A DNA stretch of 64,000 bases, from positions 1-64,000 of the forward strand of contig NZ_JAKEEB010000019.1 in NCBI RefSeq assembly GCF_021462825.1, read 5' to 3'. Positions 19,763 through 28,869 of this stretch are shown here, piece by piece; position 1 is the first letter of the stretch; every line of letters starts with the position of its first letter. The notes beneath the pieces are model-generated. The model was not told where the DNA came from. It ran no database searches and saw only the letters and a list, made by a program, of their open reading frames with translations. The translations under genes and the position numbers were made by a program. The DNA is from Streptomyces glomeratus. Lineage in GTDB: Bacteria; Actinomycetota; Actinomycetes; Streptomycetales; Streptomycetaceae.

Positions 19763-20368
19763 TCAGTCCTGCTCCGCCCGTGGCGTCCGGGGCCCGCCCA
19801 GTTCCACCGCGGTGCAGCGCCAGCGGTGGTCGGAGCCGCACTCCAGACGGAACGCCATGGCGCGCAGCTGGTCGCCCGCGCCGATCCGGGCGAAGGCCTC
19901 GATGGCCCCCGGGCGCGGGACGTAGTAGCCGATGTCACGGACGACGGGACGGGTGCCGCGGGTGCGCAGCGGGCCGCGTTCGGCGAGCCGGGCCAGCTCG
20001 TCGTAGGCCCGGCCGACGGTGTGGCGGAGCATGCTGTGCACCGGGCGCTGACCGCTCAGCACGGACAGGAGGCGGTCGGCGAAGAGGTCGGTCGGGCGGG
20101 GCTGGGGGACCGTCGCAGCCCGGCCCCGAGTGGGGGGCGGCGCGGTTACCGGCGTTCCCTGTTCCAGTGCGAGGGCGGGGGTGCTCGGGGTCGGTGCCGT
20201 ACCGGGTGTGCGGTCGCCCGGTGCCGTACCGCGGGCCGTGCCCTGGCCGGGGGCCGTACGGCGAGGAGTGCCGCCGGGGCGGCGGCTGTCGTGGCGGACC
20301 GGCGGGCGGCCGCTCGGCCGGCCCTTCCCCCTGGGGTTCGTGCTGTTCCTGGTCATCACCTTGTTCAT
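19763..20368 (-). CDS. Rv3235-family protein
   Basis: A protein of 201 residues. The N-terminal half is disordered and rich in Pro/Arg/Thr/Gly. The conserved C-terminal part (about 110-200) includes DLFADRLLSVLSGQRPVHSMLRHT and ends in a beta-rich segment with MAFRLECGSDHRWRC. The family is found next to secA in mycobacteria (Rv3235) and streptomycetes and has no established function. The start at 20368 (MNKVMTR) has GGGGAT upstream; the internal ATG at 20356, preceded by AAGGTG, is equally possible. Confidence 0.8.
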   Translation of the reverse strand: MNKVMTRNSTNPRGKGRPSGRPPVRHDSRRPGGTPRRTAPGQGTARGTAPGDRTPGTAPTPSTPALALEQGTPVTAPPPTRGRAATVPQPRPTDLFADRLLSVLSGQRPVHSMLRHTVGRAYDELARLAERGPLRTRGTRPVVRDIGYYVPRPGAIEAFARIGAGDQLRAMAFRLECGSDHRWRCTAVELGGPRTPRAEQD

Positions 20369-20709
20369 GCGGGATCCCCGTTTCACGGGACCGGCGGATA
20401 CCGGTCGGTAACTTCTCGGTGGGGATCCTGTACGAGGCGGACCGGCCTCGCAGGGAATCCGGGTCCGCGTGGAGGCCCGCGGAAGGTTCACCTATCAGGG
20501 TGGGGCCGCGGGGCGGGGACCCGCGGCCCGGCCGGGAGGGACGGGTGACCGGCAAGCGCCCTGGTTGACGGCGGGGAACGGTGCCGACGGGGCCCGAAGG
20601 GGGACGCCCGCACGTATCCTGGGGTGACTCGCCGGAGGAGCGGAACGATCTCCGCGGGGCCCTTGCCGGGTCGCCCGGCGTCCCTGACCGACTACGAAAG
20701 CGGCTCGTC
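20369..20709. other. Divergent intergenic region
   Basis: 341 bp between the Rv3235-family gene and the DUF6912 gene. Frames open upstream of both genes do not carry family-like sequence. A TTGACG at 20565-20570 and a TATCCT at 20615-20620 occur but are 44 bp apart and cannot be one promoter. Nothing else was recognised. Confidence 0.4.
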
Positions 20710-21225
20710 ATGCGCGTCTACGTCCCCCTGACCCTCTCCGGTCTCGCCGAGGCGTACAAGACGGGCGAGCTGGGCGCCGGGCCGGTCGTCGCGTACGCCG
20801 TCACCCCCGCCCTGCGGGAGTGGTACCTCTCCGACGACATCGAGGAGCTGGAGTACGCGGCGCTGAGCCGGGCCGCGCTGGCCTCCCTGCGGCTGCTGGC
20901 GGCGGACCCGGGGGCGCCCCGGCGGCGGGTCGTCGTCGCGGTCGACGTCCCGGACGGCGCGGCGGTGGCCGACCCGGACCGTGGTCTCGACCCGTCCGCG
21001 CTCGGCGAGGTGCGGATCGCGGGAACCGTGCCGCTGGCCAAGGCGGCGGCCGTGCACGTGGACGCGGCCGACGCGGAGGCGGACGTGACCGAGGCGGCCC
21101 GGGTGCTTCCGGCGGCGGAGGACGGGGACGACGACGCGCAGTTCGTCCTGGACGGGGCCGAGGACCACGAACTGCTCTGGTACGCGACGCAGGAAATTCC
21201 GAATCTTCTGGGGCTGGGCCGCTGA
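20710..21225 (+). CDS. DUF6912 family protein
   Basis: A small acidic protein of 171 residues that opens with the conserved MRVYVPLTLSGLAEA and contains the ALREWYLSDDIEELEYAALSRAA segment. A run of Val-rich beta strands follows (RRRVVVAVDVP). It has no signal peptide or membrane segment. The family is widespread in actinobacteria, without known function. The start is fixed by the conserved MRVYVP beginning, although the frame is open upstream to 20581. A HAD hydrolase gene follows 69 bp later. Confidence 0.8.
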   Translation: MRVYVPLTLSGLAEAYKTGELGAGPVVAYAVTPALREWYLSDDIEELEYAALSRAALASLRLLAADPGAPRRRVVVAVDVPDGAAVADPDRGLDPSALGEVRIAGTVPLAKAAAVHVDAADAEADVTEAARVLPAAEDGDDDAQFVLDGAEDHELLWYATQEIPNLLGLGR

Positions 21226-21294
21226 CCTGGCGGATCCCGCTCCCCGAGTCCGGGGCACCGGTGATTGTCAGTGGTACCGGGTACTTTTTCCGGC

Positions 21295-21960
21295 ATGGGG
21301 ATGTACGGAAGCGCGCACATTGTGTGGGACTGGAACGGGACGCTGTTCCACGACAATGAGGCGATCATCGGGGCGACGAACGCGGCGTTCGCGGAGCTCG
21401 GCCTGGAGCCGATCACGCTGGAGAAGTACCGGGCGCTGTACTGCGTGCCGGTGCCGAAGTTCTACGAGCGGCTGATGGGGCGGCTGCCCACCGACACCGA
21501 GTGGGAGGTCATGGACGAGATCTTCCACCGCTACTACGCGGAGCACCGGATCCGGTGCGGGCTCACCGAGGGCGCGGTGGAGCTGCTCGCGGGCTGGCGG
21601 TCGGCGGGCCACAGCCAGTCCCTGCTGAGCATGTACATGCACGAGGAACTCGTGCCGCTCGTGCGGGGATTCGGGATCGAGGGGCACTTCGTGCGGGTGG
21701 AGGGGCGGACCGGTCCCTCCGGGGGCAGCAAGGCCGAACACATGGTCCGCCATATACGGACCCTCGACGGCGTCGATCCCTCGCGCACGGTGGTGATCGG
21801 GGACGCCGCCGACGACGCGGTCGCCGCCCTGCACGTCGGAGCGCGGGCCGTTCTGTACACGGGAGGCTCGCACGGCCGCGCCAGCCTGGAGGTGGCCGGG
21901 GTGCCCGTCGTCGACACACTGGAGCAGGCGGTCGCGGAGGCCGAGCGCCTGGCGGCGTGA
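21295..21960 (+). CDS. HAD-superfamily hydrolase
   Basis: A protein of 221 residues with a HAD-like Rossmann fold and alpha-helical cap (subfamily IA). Motif I is DWNGTLFHD with nucleophile Asp12. The expected second Asp at position +2 is Asn14. Motif III is a Lys in GGSKAEHM and motif IV is VVIGDAADDAVAA. Replacement of the +2 Asp is seen in phosphonatase-like HAD proteins, so a plain phosphatase activity should not be assumed. The start at ATG 21295 is followed by another ATG two codons later. A TACTTT seven bases upstream with no Shine-Dalgarno hints at leaderless translation. Confidence 0.85.
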   Translation: MGMYGSAHIVWDWNGTLFHDNEAIIGATNAAFAELGLEPITLEKYRALYCVPVPKFYERLMGRLPTDTEWEVMDEIFHRYYAEHRIRCGLTEGAVELLAGWRSAGHSQSLLSMYMHEELVPLVRGFGIEGHFVRVEGRTGPSGGSKAEHMVRHIRTLDGVDPSRTVVIGDAADDAVAALHVGARAVLYTGGSHGRASLEVAGVPVVDTLEQAVAEAERLAA

Positions 21961-22039
21961 CGGACGCGGCGCCCATGGGCGCCGCATCCACCCCCCACGC
22001 ACCGCTTCCCCCCGGCGCACCGCACCTTCGCGAGGCGAC

Positions 22040-22606
22040 TCAGCTCACCGGTGCCTTCGCCCGCAGTACCGTCAGGAACTCACGCATCCAGCCGGGGTGG
22101 TCCGGCCAGGCGCGGGACGAGACGAGGGTGCCGTCGACGACCGCCTCCGCGTCCTGGAAGGTGGCGCCGGCCGCCTGCATGTCCAGCTCCAGAGCCGGAT
22201 AGGCGGTGACGCGACGTCCGCGCAGGGCGTCCACCGCGGCGGTCAGGAGGGGGCCGTGGCAGATCTGGGCGACCGGCTTGTCGGTGTCGAAGAACGCCTT
22301 CACGATCTTGCGGAGCTCGGCATCGTTGCGGAGGTACTCGGGGGCGCGCCCGCCGGGCAGGACGAGGGCGATGTAGTCACCGGGGTCGACGTCGGAGAAG
22401 GCGAGGTCGGCGGGCCAGGTGTAGCCGGGTTTCTCGGTGTAGGTGTCGAAGCCGGGTTCGAAGTCGTGGACGACGAAGCGGAGGGTCTTCCGGGTGGGTG
22501 CCGCGATGTGGACCTCGTAGCCCTCCTCGCGCAGGCGCTGGTAGGGGTACAGGACCTCCAGTGATTCCGCCGCGTCGCCGGCGACGATCAGGATCTTCTG
22601 CGTCAT
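22040..22606 (-). CDS. DJ-1/PfpI family protein
   Basis: A protein of 188 residues with the class I glutamine amidotransferase-like fold. The nucleophile elbow is QICHGPLLTA with Cys116, and an early Glu lies in DAAESLEVLYPYQRL. The family includes proteases, glyoxalases and stress chaperones; this member cannot be placed more precisely. ATG 22606 begins the conserved MTQKILIVAGD. It converges with the HAD gene, with 79 bp between stops. Confidence 0.88.
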   Translation of the reverse strand: MTQKILIVAGDAAESLEVLYPYQRLREEGYEVHIAAPTRKTLRFVVHDFEPGFDTYTEKPGYTWPADLAFSDVDPGDYIALVLPGGRAPEYLRNDAELRKIVKAFFDTDKPVAQICHGPLLTAAVDALRGRRVTAYPALELDMQAAGATFQDAEAVVDGTLVSSRAWPDHPGWMREFLTVLRAKAPVS

Positions 22607-23200
22607 GTCCGCTGTGCTCCCCTCAATCGTGCGGGCGGCCCCGTCGGGTGCCTTCCGGCAACGTGCCTCAAGCCGGGGACACTGCCAAGGGGGCCCGTAC
22701 GGTTCGTACGGCCATGCTCGCACCGAAGGCCCTGCACGGCAGTGCCTCCTGCGCCCCTGTGCAGAACGTCAAACTTCCACCCCCTGTTTTGTACACATAC
22801 GGCTCATGACGTGCCCCCCGTGGGGAGCGATAGCCTGGTGGCGTGATCAGCGCGATACCTCGCGGGGACGTCGTCGTCCCTGCCTTGCGCCCGGTGAGCA
22901 CGGACGACATCCGTGACCGGGCGGCGGTCGCTGGTCTTCGCAGGCGGGGCCGGTCGGACAGGGCGCCGCAGGCGCCCGGTACGGCAACCGGGGCGCCGGG
23001 GACGCGAGGGGCGCGGAGCGCGCCGAGAGCAGCGTCACAGTCGCCGAGGGCGTCGGAATTGGCCGATAACCCCCCACCCATCTCTCCATGCGGCATAGCG
23101 TCGAACCAGACCGGACACCCCGCGTCGCGGCGTTACGCCGGAGAAGAGACCGTACTTCCTTCTACGTCACGCAACGGCGCGCGACAGGAGCCAGAGGACA
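22607..23200. other. Long upstream region of the glutamate dehydrogenase gene
   Basis: 594 bp. It probably holds promoters for the DJ-1 gene (minus) and gdh (plus). An open frame from GTG 22843 to 23262 starts plausibly (ISAIPRGDVVVPALRPVSTDDIRDR) but becomes low-complexity Arg/Pro/Gly after about 40 codons and runs into gdh in another frame. It could be a short real gene with a decayed 3' half or chance. A ribosome site-like AGGAG near 23187 precedes the gdh ATG. Confidence 0.4.
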
Positions 23201-26200
23201 ATGCAGACCAAGCTGGACGAAGCCAAGGCCGAGTTGCTCGAGAGGGCCACCCGGGTAGCTGAGAACAGCCCGGTCGGGGGGCACCTACCGACTGGGACGA
23301 CGGGCGCGGGAACCCCGGACCGGGACACCGTGCTCGCGTTCCTCCAGCGCTACTACCTGCACACCGCCCCGGAGGACCTGACCGACCGCGACCCGGTCGA
23401 CGTCCTGGGAGCCGCGTTCTCGCACTACAGACTGGCCGAAACACGTCCCCAGGGCACGGCCAACGTGCGGGTCCACACCCCCACCGTCGAGGAGAACGGC
23501 TGGACCTGCAGCCACTCCGTCGTGGAGGTCGTGACCGACGACATGCCCTTCCTGGTCGACTCCGTGACCAACGAGCTGTCACGGCAGGGCCGCGGCATCC
23601 ACGTCGTCGTCCACCCGCAGTTCGTCGTCCGCCGTGACCTGACCGGCAAGCTGCTCGAGGTGCTGCCCGAGGCGCCCGGCGTCGAGCTGCCGCACGATGC
23701 GCACATCGAGTCCTGGATCCACGTCGAGATCGACCGCGAGACCGACCGCTCCGACCTCAAGCAGATCACCGCCGACCTGCTGCGCGTCCTGTCCGACGTC
23801 CGTGAGGCCGTCGAGGACTGGGAGAAGATGCGCGAGTGCGCGCTGCGCGTCGCCGAGGGGCTCCAGAAGGAATCGCTGCCCGGAGACCTGCCCGAGGCCG
23901 AGGTCGAGGAGGCCGGCGAGCTGCTGCGCTGGCTGGCCGCCGACCACTTCACCTTCCTCGGCTACCGCGAGTACGAGCTGCGGGAGGACGACGCGCTGGC
24001 CGCCGTGCCCGGCACCGGACTCGGAATACTGCGATCGGACCCGCACCACGCGGGTGGCGAGAGCCACCCGGTCAGCCCGTCCTTCGAGCGGCTGCCCGCC
24101 GACGCCCGCGCCAAGGCCCGCGAGCACAAGCTGCTGGTTCTCACCAAGGCCAACAGCCGCGCGACCGTGCACCGGCCGTCGTACCTCGACTACGTCGGCG
24201 TGAAGAAGTTCGACGAGAACGGCAACGTCGTCGGCGAGCGCCGGTTCCTCGGTCTGTTCTCGTCCGCCGCCTACACGGAGTCGGTGCGCCGCGTGCCCGT
24301 CATCCGGCGCAAGGTCGACGAGGTCCTCAGGGGCGCCGGTTTCTCCCCCAACAGCCACGACGGCCGCGATCTGCTCCAGATCCTGGAGACCTACCCGCGC
24401 GACGAGCTGTTCCAGACCCCGGCCGACGAGCTGCGCTCCATCGTCACCTCCGTCCTCTACCTCCAGGAGCGCCGCCGGCTGCGGCTCTACCTGCGTCAGG
24501 ACGAGTACGGGCGCTACTACTCGGCCCTCGTCTACCTGCCGCGCGACCGCTACACCACGGGCGTGAGGCTGCGGATCATCGACATCCTCAAGGAGGAGCT
24601 CGGTGGTACCAGCGTCGACTTCACGGCCTGGAACACCGAGTCGATCCTCTCCCGGCTGCACTTCGTCGTGCGCGTCCCGCAGGGCACCGAGCTGCCGCAG
24701 CTGTCCGACGCCGACAAGGAGCGCATCGAGGCGCGGCTGGTGGAGGCCGCCCGCTCCTGGACCGACTCCTTCAACGAGGCGCTGAACGCCGAACTCGGCG
24801 AGGAGCGCGCCTCCGAGCTGCAGCGCCGCTACGCCAACGCCTTCCCCGAGGGCTACAAGGCCGATCACACCCCGCGCGCCGCGGTCGCCGACCTGGTCCA
24901 CCTCGAGCAGCTCAGCACCGAGGAGGGCGGCCGGAACTTCGCGCTCAGCCTGTACGAGCCGGTCGGTGTCGGCCCCGGCGAGCGCCGCTTCAAGATCTAC
25001 CGCAAGGGTGAGTCCGTCTCCCTGTCCGCCGTGCTGCCGGTGCTCCAGCGGCTCGGCGTCGAGGTCATCGACGAGCGCCCCTACGAGCTGCGTTGCGCGG
25101 ACCGCACGAACGCGTGGATCTACGACTTCGGTCTGCGCCTGCCCAAGTCGCTGATCGGCAACGGCGACTACCTCGGCGACGACGCCCGTGAGCGGTTCCA
25201 GGAGGCCTTCGCCGCCAGCTGGACCGGGCAGGCCGAGAACGACGGCTTCAACGCCCTGGTGCTGAGCGCCGGGCTCACCTGGCGGCAGGCGATGGTGCTG
25301 CGCGCATACGCCAAGTACCTGCGCCAGGCCGGTTCCACCTTCAGCCAGGACTACATGGAGGACACCCTCCGCAACAATGTCCACACCACCCGGCTGCTGG
25401 TCTCGCTGTTCGAGGCGCGGATGTCGCCGGGGCGGCAGCGGGCCGGCCTGGAGCTGACCGACGCCCTGCTGGAGGAGCTGGACGCCGCCCTGGACCAGGT
25501 GGCCTCGCTGGACGAGGACCGCATCCTGCGCTCCTTCCTCACCCTGATCAAGGCCACCCTGCGCACCAACTTCTTCCAGGAGTCGCACGGCGGCAAGCCG
25601 CACGAGTACGTCTCGATGAAGTTCGACCCGCAGGCCATCCCTGACCTGCCGGCGCCGCGCCCGGCGTACGAGATCTGGGTGTACTCGCCGAAGGTCGAGG
25701 GCGTGCACCTGCGCTTCGGCAAGGTCGCGCGCGGTGGTCTGCGCTGGTCCGACCGGCGTGAGGACTTCCGCACCGAGATCCTCGGCCTGGTCAAGGCGCA
25801 GATGGTGAAGAACACCGTCATCGTGCCGGTGGGCGCCAAGGGCGGCTTCGTCGCCAAGCAGCTGCCGGACCCGGCCGTGGACCGCGACGCCTGGCTCGCG
25901 GAGGGCATCCGCAGCTACCGCACCTTCATCTCGGCGCTGCTCGACATCACCGACAACATGGTGGCCGGCGAGGTCGTGCCGCCCGCGGACGTGGTCCGGC
26001 ACGACTCCGACGACACCTACCTCGTGGTGGCCGCCGACAAGGGCACGGCGACGTTCTCCGACATCGCCAACGAGGTCGCCGAGAGCTACGGCTTCTGGCT
26101 CGGTGACGCCTTCGCCTCCGGCGGCTCTGCGGGCTACGACCACAAGAAGATGGGCATCACCGCCCGCGGCGCGTGGGAGTCCGTGAAGCGGCACTTCCGG

Positions 26201-28141
26201 GAGCTGGGCGTCGACACCCAGGCCGAGGACTTCACCGTGGTGGGCATCGGCGACATGTCCGGTGACGTGTTCGGCAACGGCATGCTGCTGTCCGAGCACA
26301 TCCGCCTGGTCGCGGCCTTCGACCACCGGCACATCTTCCTCGACCCGACCCCGGACGCGGCGACCTCGTACGCGGAGCGCCGCCGCCTGTTCGAGCTGCC
26401 GCGCTCGTCGTGGGCCGACTACGACACCGAGCTGCTGTCGGCGGGCGGCGGTGTGTTCCCGCGGTCGGCGAAGTCGATCCCGATCAACGCGCACATCCGC
26501 GAGGCGCTCGGCATCGAGGGCTCGGTCATGAAGATGACCCCGGCCGACCTGATGAAGGCGATCCTCGAGGCGCCGGTGGACCTGCTGTGGAACGGCGGCA
26601 TCGGCACCTACGTCAAGTCCTCGACGGAGTCGAACGCGGACGTCGGCGACAAGGCGAACGACGCCATCCGCGTGGACGGCAAGGATCTGCGGGTCAAGGT
26701 CGTCGGCGAGGGCGGCAACCTGGGTCTGACCCAGCTCGGCCGGATCGAGTTCGCCCAGCACGGCGGCAAGATCAACACGGATGCCATCGACAACAGCGCG
26801 GGCGTGGACACCTCCGACCACGAGGTGAACATCAAGATCCTGCTCAACGCGGTCGTGTCCAACGGGGATCTGACGGTCAAGCAGCGCAATCAGCTGCTCG
26901 CCGAGATGACCGACGAGGTCGGCTTCCTGGTGCTGCGCAACAACTACGCGCAGAACGTGGCGATCGCCAACGCCCTGTTCCAGTCGAAGGACATGCTCCA
27001 CGCACAGCACCGGTTCCTGCGCCACCTGGTCCGCGAGGGCCACCTCGACCGGGCGCTGGAGTTCCTGCCCACCGACCGGCAGATCCGGGAGAGGCTCAAC
27101 GCCGGCCAGGGCCTGACCGGTCCGGAGACTGCCGTTCTGCTGGCCTACACCAAGATCACGGTCGCCAAGGAGCTGCTGGAGACGCAGCTGCCCGACGACC
27201 CGTATCTGCGCCGCCTGCTGCACGCCTACTTCCCGACGGCGCTGCGCGAGCGGTTCCCCGAGCAGATCGACGGACACGCGCTGAGCCGTGAGATCGTGAC
27301 GACCCTGCTCGTCAACGACACGGTCAACACGGGTGGTACGAGCTTCCTGCACCGTCTGCGCGAGGAGACGGGCGCCTCGCTGGAGGAGATCGTGAGGGCG
27401 CAGACCGCGTCCCGCGCGATCTTCCACTCCGGCGCGGTGTGGGACGCGGTCGAGGCCCTCGACAACAAGGTCGACGCCGACGTCCAGACCCGTATCCGGC
27501 TGCACTCCCGCCGCCTCGTCGAGCGCGGTACGCGCTGGCTGCTGAACAACCGGCCGCAGCCGCTTCAGCTCGGCGAGACCATCGCGTTCTTCAGCGAGCG
27601 TGTCGAGCAGGTCTGGAGCGAGCTGCCCAAGCTGCTGCGCGGCGCGGACCTGGAGTGGTGGCAGAAGATCTACGACGAGCTGACGGGCGCGGGCGTCCCG
27701 GACGAACTCGCCACGCGCGTGGCCGGGTTCTCCTCCGCCTTCCCGACGCTCGACATCGTCTCGGTGGCCGACCGCACCGGCAAGGACCCGATGGACGTCG
27801 CCGAGGTCTACTACGACCTCGCCGACCGCCTCGGCATCACCCAGCTCATGGACCGCATCATCGAACTGCCGCGCGCGGACCGGTGGCAGTCGATGGCGCG
27901 GGCGGCGATCCGTGAGGACCTCTACGCGGCCCACGCGGGTCTGACGGCCGATGTCCTGGCCGTGGGCAACGGCACCTCCACGCCGGAGCAGCGGTTCGAG
28001 GCGTGGCGGGAGAAGAACGGGGCGATCCTGGCCCGGGCCCGGACGACCCTCGACGAGATCGCCAACTCGGACTCGTTCGACCTCGCGAACCTCTCGGTCG
28101 CGATGCGCACGATGCGGACCCTGCTGCGGACGCACAGCTAG
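23201..28141 (+). CDS. gdh: NAD-specific glutamate dehydrogenase, 180-kDa class
   Basis: A protein of 1646 residues that oxidatively deaminates glutamate to 2-oxoglutarate with NAD+. This large class was first characterised in Streptomyces clavuligerus. The N-terminal ~700 residues contain ACT-like regulatory regions. The catalytic core has the GGLRWSDRREDFRTEILGL and VGAKGGF segments (about 845-890) and the dinucleotide-binding part near IGDMSGDVFGNGML. A long C-terminal helical region follows. It starts at ATG 23201 after AGGACA. The length is as expected and no frame disruption was seen. It stands alone as a transcription unit, closed by a hairpin. Confidence 0.96.
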   Translation: MQTKLDEAKAELLERATRVAENSPVGGHLPTGTTGAGTPDRDTVLAFLQRYYLHTAPEDLTDRDPVDVLGAAFSHYRLAETRPQGTANVRVHTPTVEENGWTCSHSVVEVVTDDMPFLVDSVTNELSRQGRGIHVVVHPQFVVRRDLTGKLLEVLPEAPGVELPHDAHIESWIHVEIDRETDRSDLKQITADLLRVLSDVREAVEDWEKMRECALRVAEGLQKESLPGDLPEAEVEEAGELLRWLAADHFTFLGYREYELREDDALAAVPGTGLGILRSDPHHAGGESHPVSPSFERLPADARAKAREHKLLVLTKANSRATVHRPSYLDYVGVKKFDENGNVVGERRFLGLFSSAAYTESVRRVPVIRRKVDEVLRGAGFSPNSHDGRDLLQILETYPRDELFQTPADELRSIVTSVLYLQERRRLRLYLRQDEYGRYYSALVYLPRDRYTTGVRLRIIDILKEELGGTSVDFTAWNTESILSRLHFVVRVPQGTELPQLSDADKERIEARLVEAARSWTDSFNEALNAELGEERASELQRRYANAFPEGYKADHTPRAAVADLVHLEQLSTEEGGRNFALSLYEPVGVGPGERRFKIYRKGESVSLSAVLPVLQRLGVEVIDERPYELRCADRTNAWIYDFGLRLPKSLIGNGDYLGDDARERFQEAFAASWTGQAENDGFNALVLSAGLTWRQAMVLRAYAKYLRQAGSTFSQDYMEDTLRNNVHTTRLLVSLFEARMSPGRQRAGLELTDALLEELDAALDQVASLDEDRILRSFLTLIKATLRTNFFQESHGGKPHEYVSMKFDPQAIPDLPAPRPAYEIWVYSPKVEGVHLRFGKVARGGLRWSDRREDFRTEILGLVKAQMVKNTVIVPVGAKGGFVAKQLPDPAVDRDAWLAEGIRSYRTFISALLDITDNMVAGEVVPPADVVRHDSDDTYLVVAADKGTATFSDIANEVAESYGFWLGDAFASGGSAGYDHKKMGITARGAWESVKRHFRELGVDTQAEDFTVVGIGDMSGDVFGNGMLLSEHIRLVAAFDHRHIFLDPTPDAATSYAERRRLFELPRSSWADYDTELLSAGGGVFPRSAKSIPINAHIREALGIEGSVMKMTPADLMKAILEAPVDLLWNGGIGTYVKSSTESNADVGDKANDAIRVDGKDLRVKVVGEGGNLGLTQLGRIEFAQHGGKINTDAIDNSAGVDTSDHEVNIKILLNAVVSNGDLTVKQRNQLLAEMTDEVGFLVLRNNYAQNVAIANALFQSKDMLHAQHRFLRHLVREGHLDRALEFLPTDRQIRERLNAGQGLTGPETAVLLAYTKITVAKELLETQLPDDPYLRRLLHAYFPTALRERFPEQIDGHALSREIVTTLLVNDTVNTGGTSFLHRLREETGASLEEIVRAQTASRAIFHSGAVWDAVEALDNKVDADVQTRIRLHSRRLVERGTRWLLNNRPQPLQLGETIAFFSERVEQVWSELPKLLRGADLEWWQKIYDELTGAGVPDELATRVAGFSSAFPTLDIVSVADRTGKDPMDVAEVYYDLADRLGITQLMDRIIELPRADRWQSMARAAIREDLYAAHAGLTADVLAVGNGTSTPEQRFEAWREKNGAILARARTTLDEIANSDSFDLANLSVAMRTMRTLLRTHS

Positions 28142-28153
28142 TCCCGGTACGAA

Positions 28154-28187
28154 GACGGGGGCGCCTCCTGGGTGGGGCGCCCCCGTC
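28154..28187 (+). terminator. gdh terminator
   Basis: A perfect 12-bp stem (28154-28165 with 28176-28187) with a ten-base loop lies 12 bp after the gdh stop. Confidence 0.85.
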
Positions 28188-28344
28188 GGCGTATCGACGG
28201 AGCATTCCCCCGTCCACCCGTCACGTACCGCTTTCTTGCCAAGACCTAGGGGAATTCCGGCGGTCACTTTACTCTCGCTCGCTAAACACGACGTTTGGAC
28301 TAGGTTTGGCGTGATCGTCGGACGAGCGTGGAGGACCCGTACCC

Positions 28345-28869
28345 GTGACTGTGAACCTCTCCGAGCAGCGGCCCCAGGTCGCTCGCCCGGTCGCCGAGCC
28401 CGCCGTCCCCATGCCCGTGAGCGCCCCCGTCCCGGCGCTTGCCCGGGTCCGGCGGCTCGCGGTCGAGGTGGCCAAGTTCGGGGTCGTCGGCGGCAGCGGT
28501 GTCGCGGTCAACTTCCTCGTCTTCAATGCCCTTCTGCACGGCCTGGCATGGGCTCCCATGACGGCGACCGTCCTCGCCAGCGTCATCGCCATGGGCACCA
28601 ACTACCTGGGCTTCCGCTTCTTCGCCTACCGGGACCGTGCCTCGCGCACCCGGCAGCAGATCGTGCTGTTCTTCGTCTTCAGCGGGATCGGCGTGGTGAT
28701 GGAGAGCGTGCTGTTCTACGCCGGCTACCACGGCCTGGGCATGGACGGGCCGTTCGGCTCCAACGTGGCGAAGGCGCTGTCGATCGTGCTGGCGTCGGCG
28801 TTCCGCTTCCTGGTGTACCGCACCTGGGTCTTCCAGCACGAGGCGAAGCAGGGCCACGGCGCCCGATGA
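28345..28869 (+). CDS. GtrA-family membrane protein
   Basis: A protein of 174 residues with a disordered N-terminus of about 40 residues and four hydrophobic helices. The GtrA signature includes KFGVVGGSGVAVNFLVFN, the ASVIAMGTNYLGFRFFAYRD loop and a final FRFLVYRTWVF. GtrA proteins move polyprenyl-phosphate-linked sugars across the membrane or assist GT-C glycosyltransferases. GTG 28345 has GGAGGA about ten bases upstream. The stop overlaps the next gene as ATGA, so the two are translationally coupled, which suggests that GtrA serves that membrane protein. Confidence 0.9.
   Translation: MTVNLSEQRPQVARPVAEPAVPMPVSAPVPALARVRRLAVEVAKFGVVGGSGVAVNFLVFNALLHGLAWAPMTATVLASVIAMGTNYLGFRFFAYRDRASRTRQQIVLFFVFSGIGVVMESVLFYAGYHGLGMDGPFGSNVAKALSIVLASAFRFLVYRTWVFQHEAKQGHGAR

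Noticed and set aside
23579..28267. A 1562-residue open frame antisense to gdh
   Set aside because: It has no recognisable domain and mirrors the third-position GC bias of the real gene.
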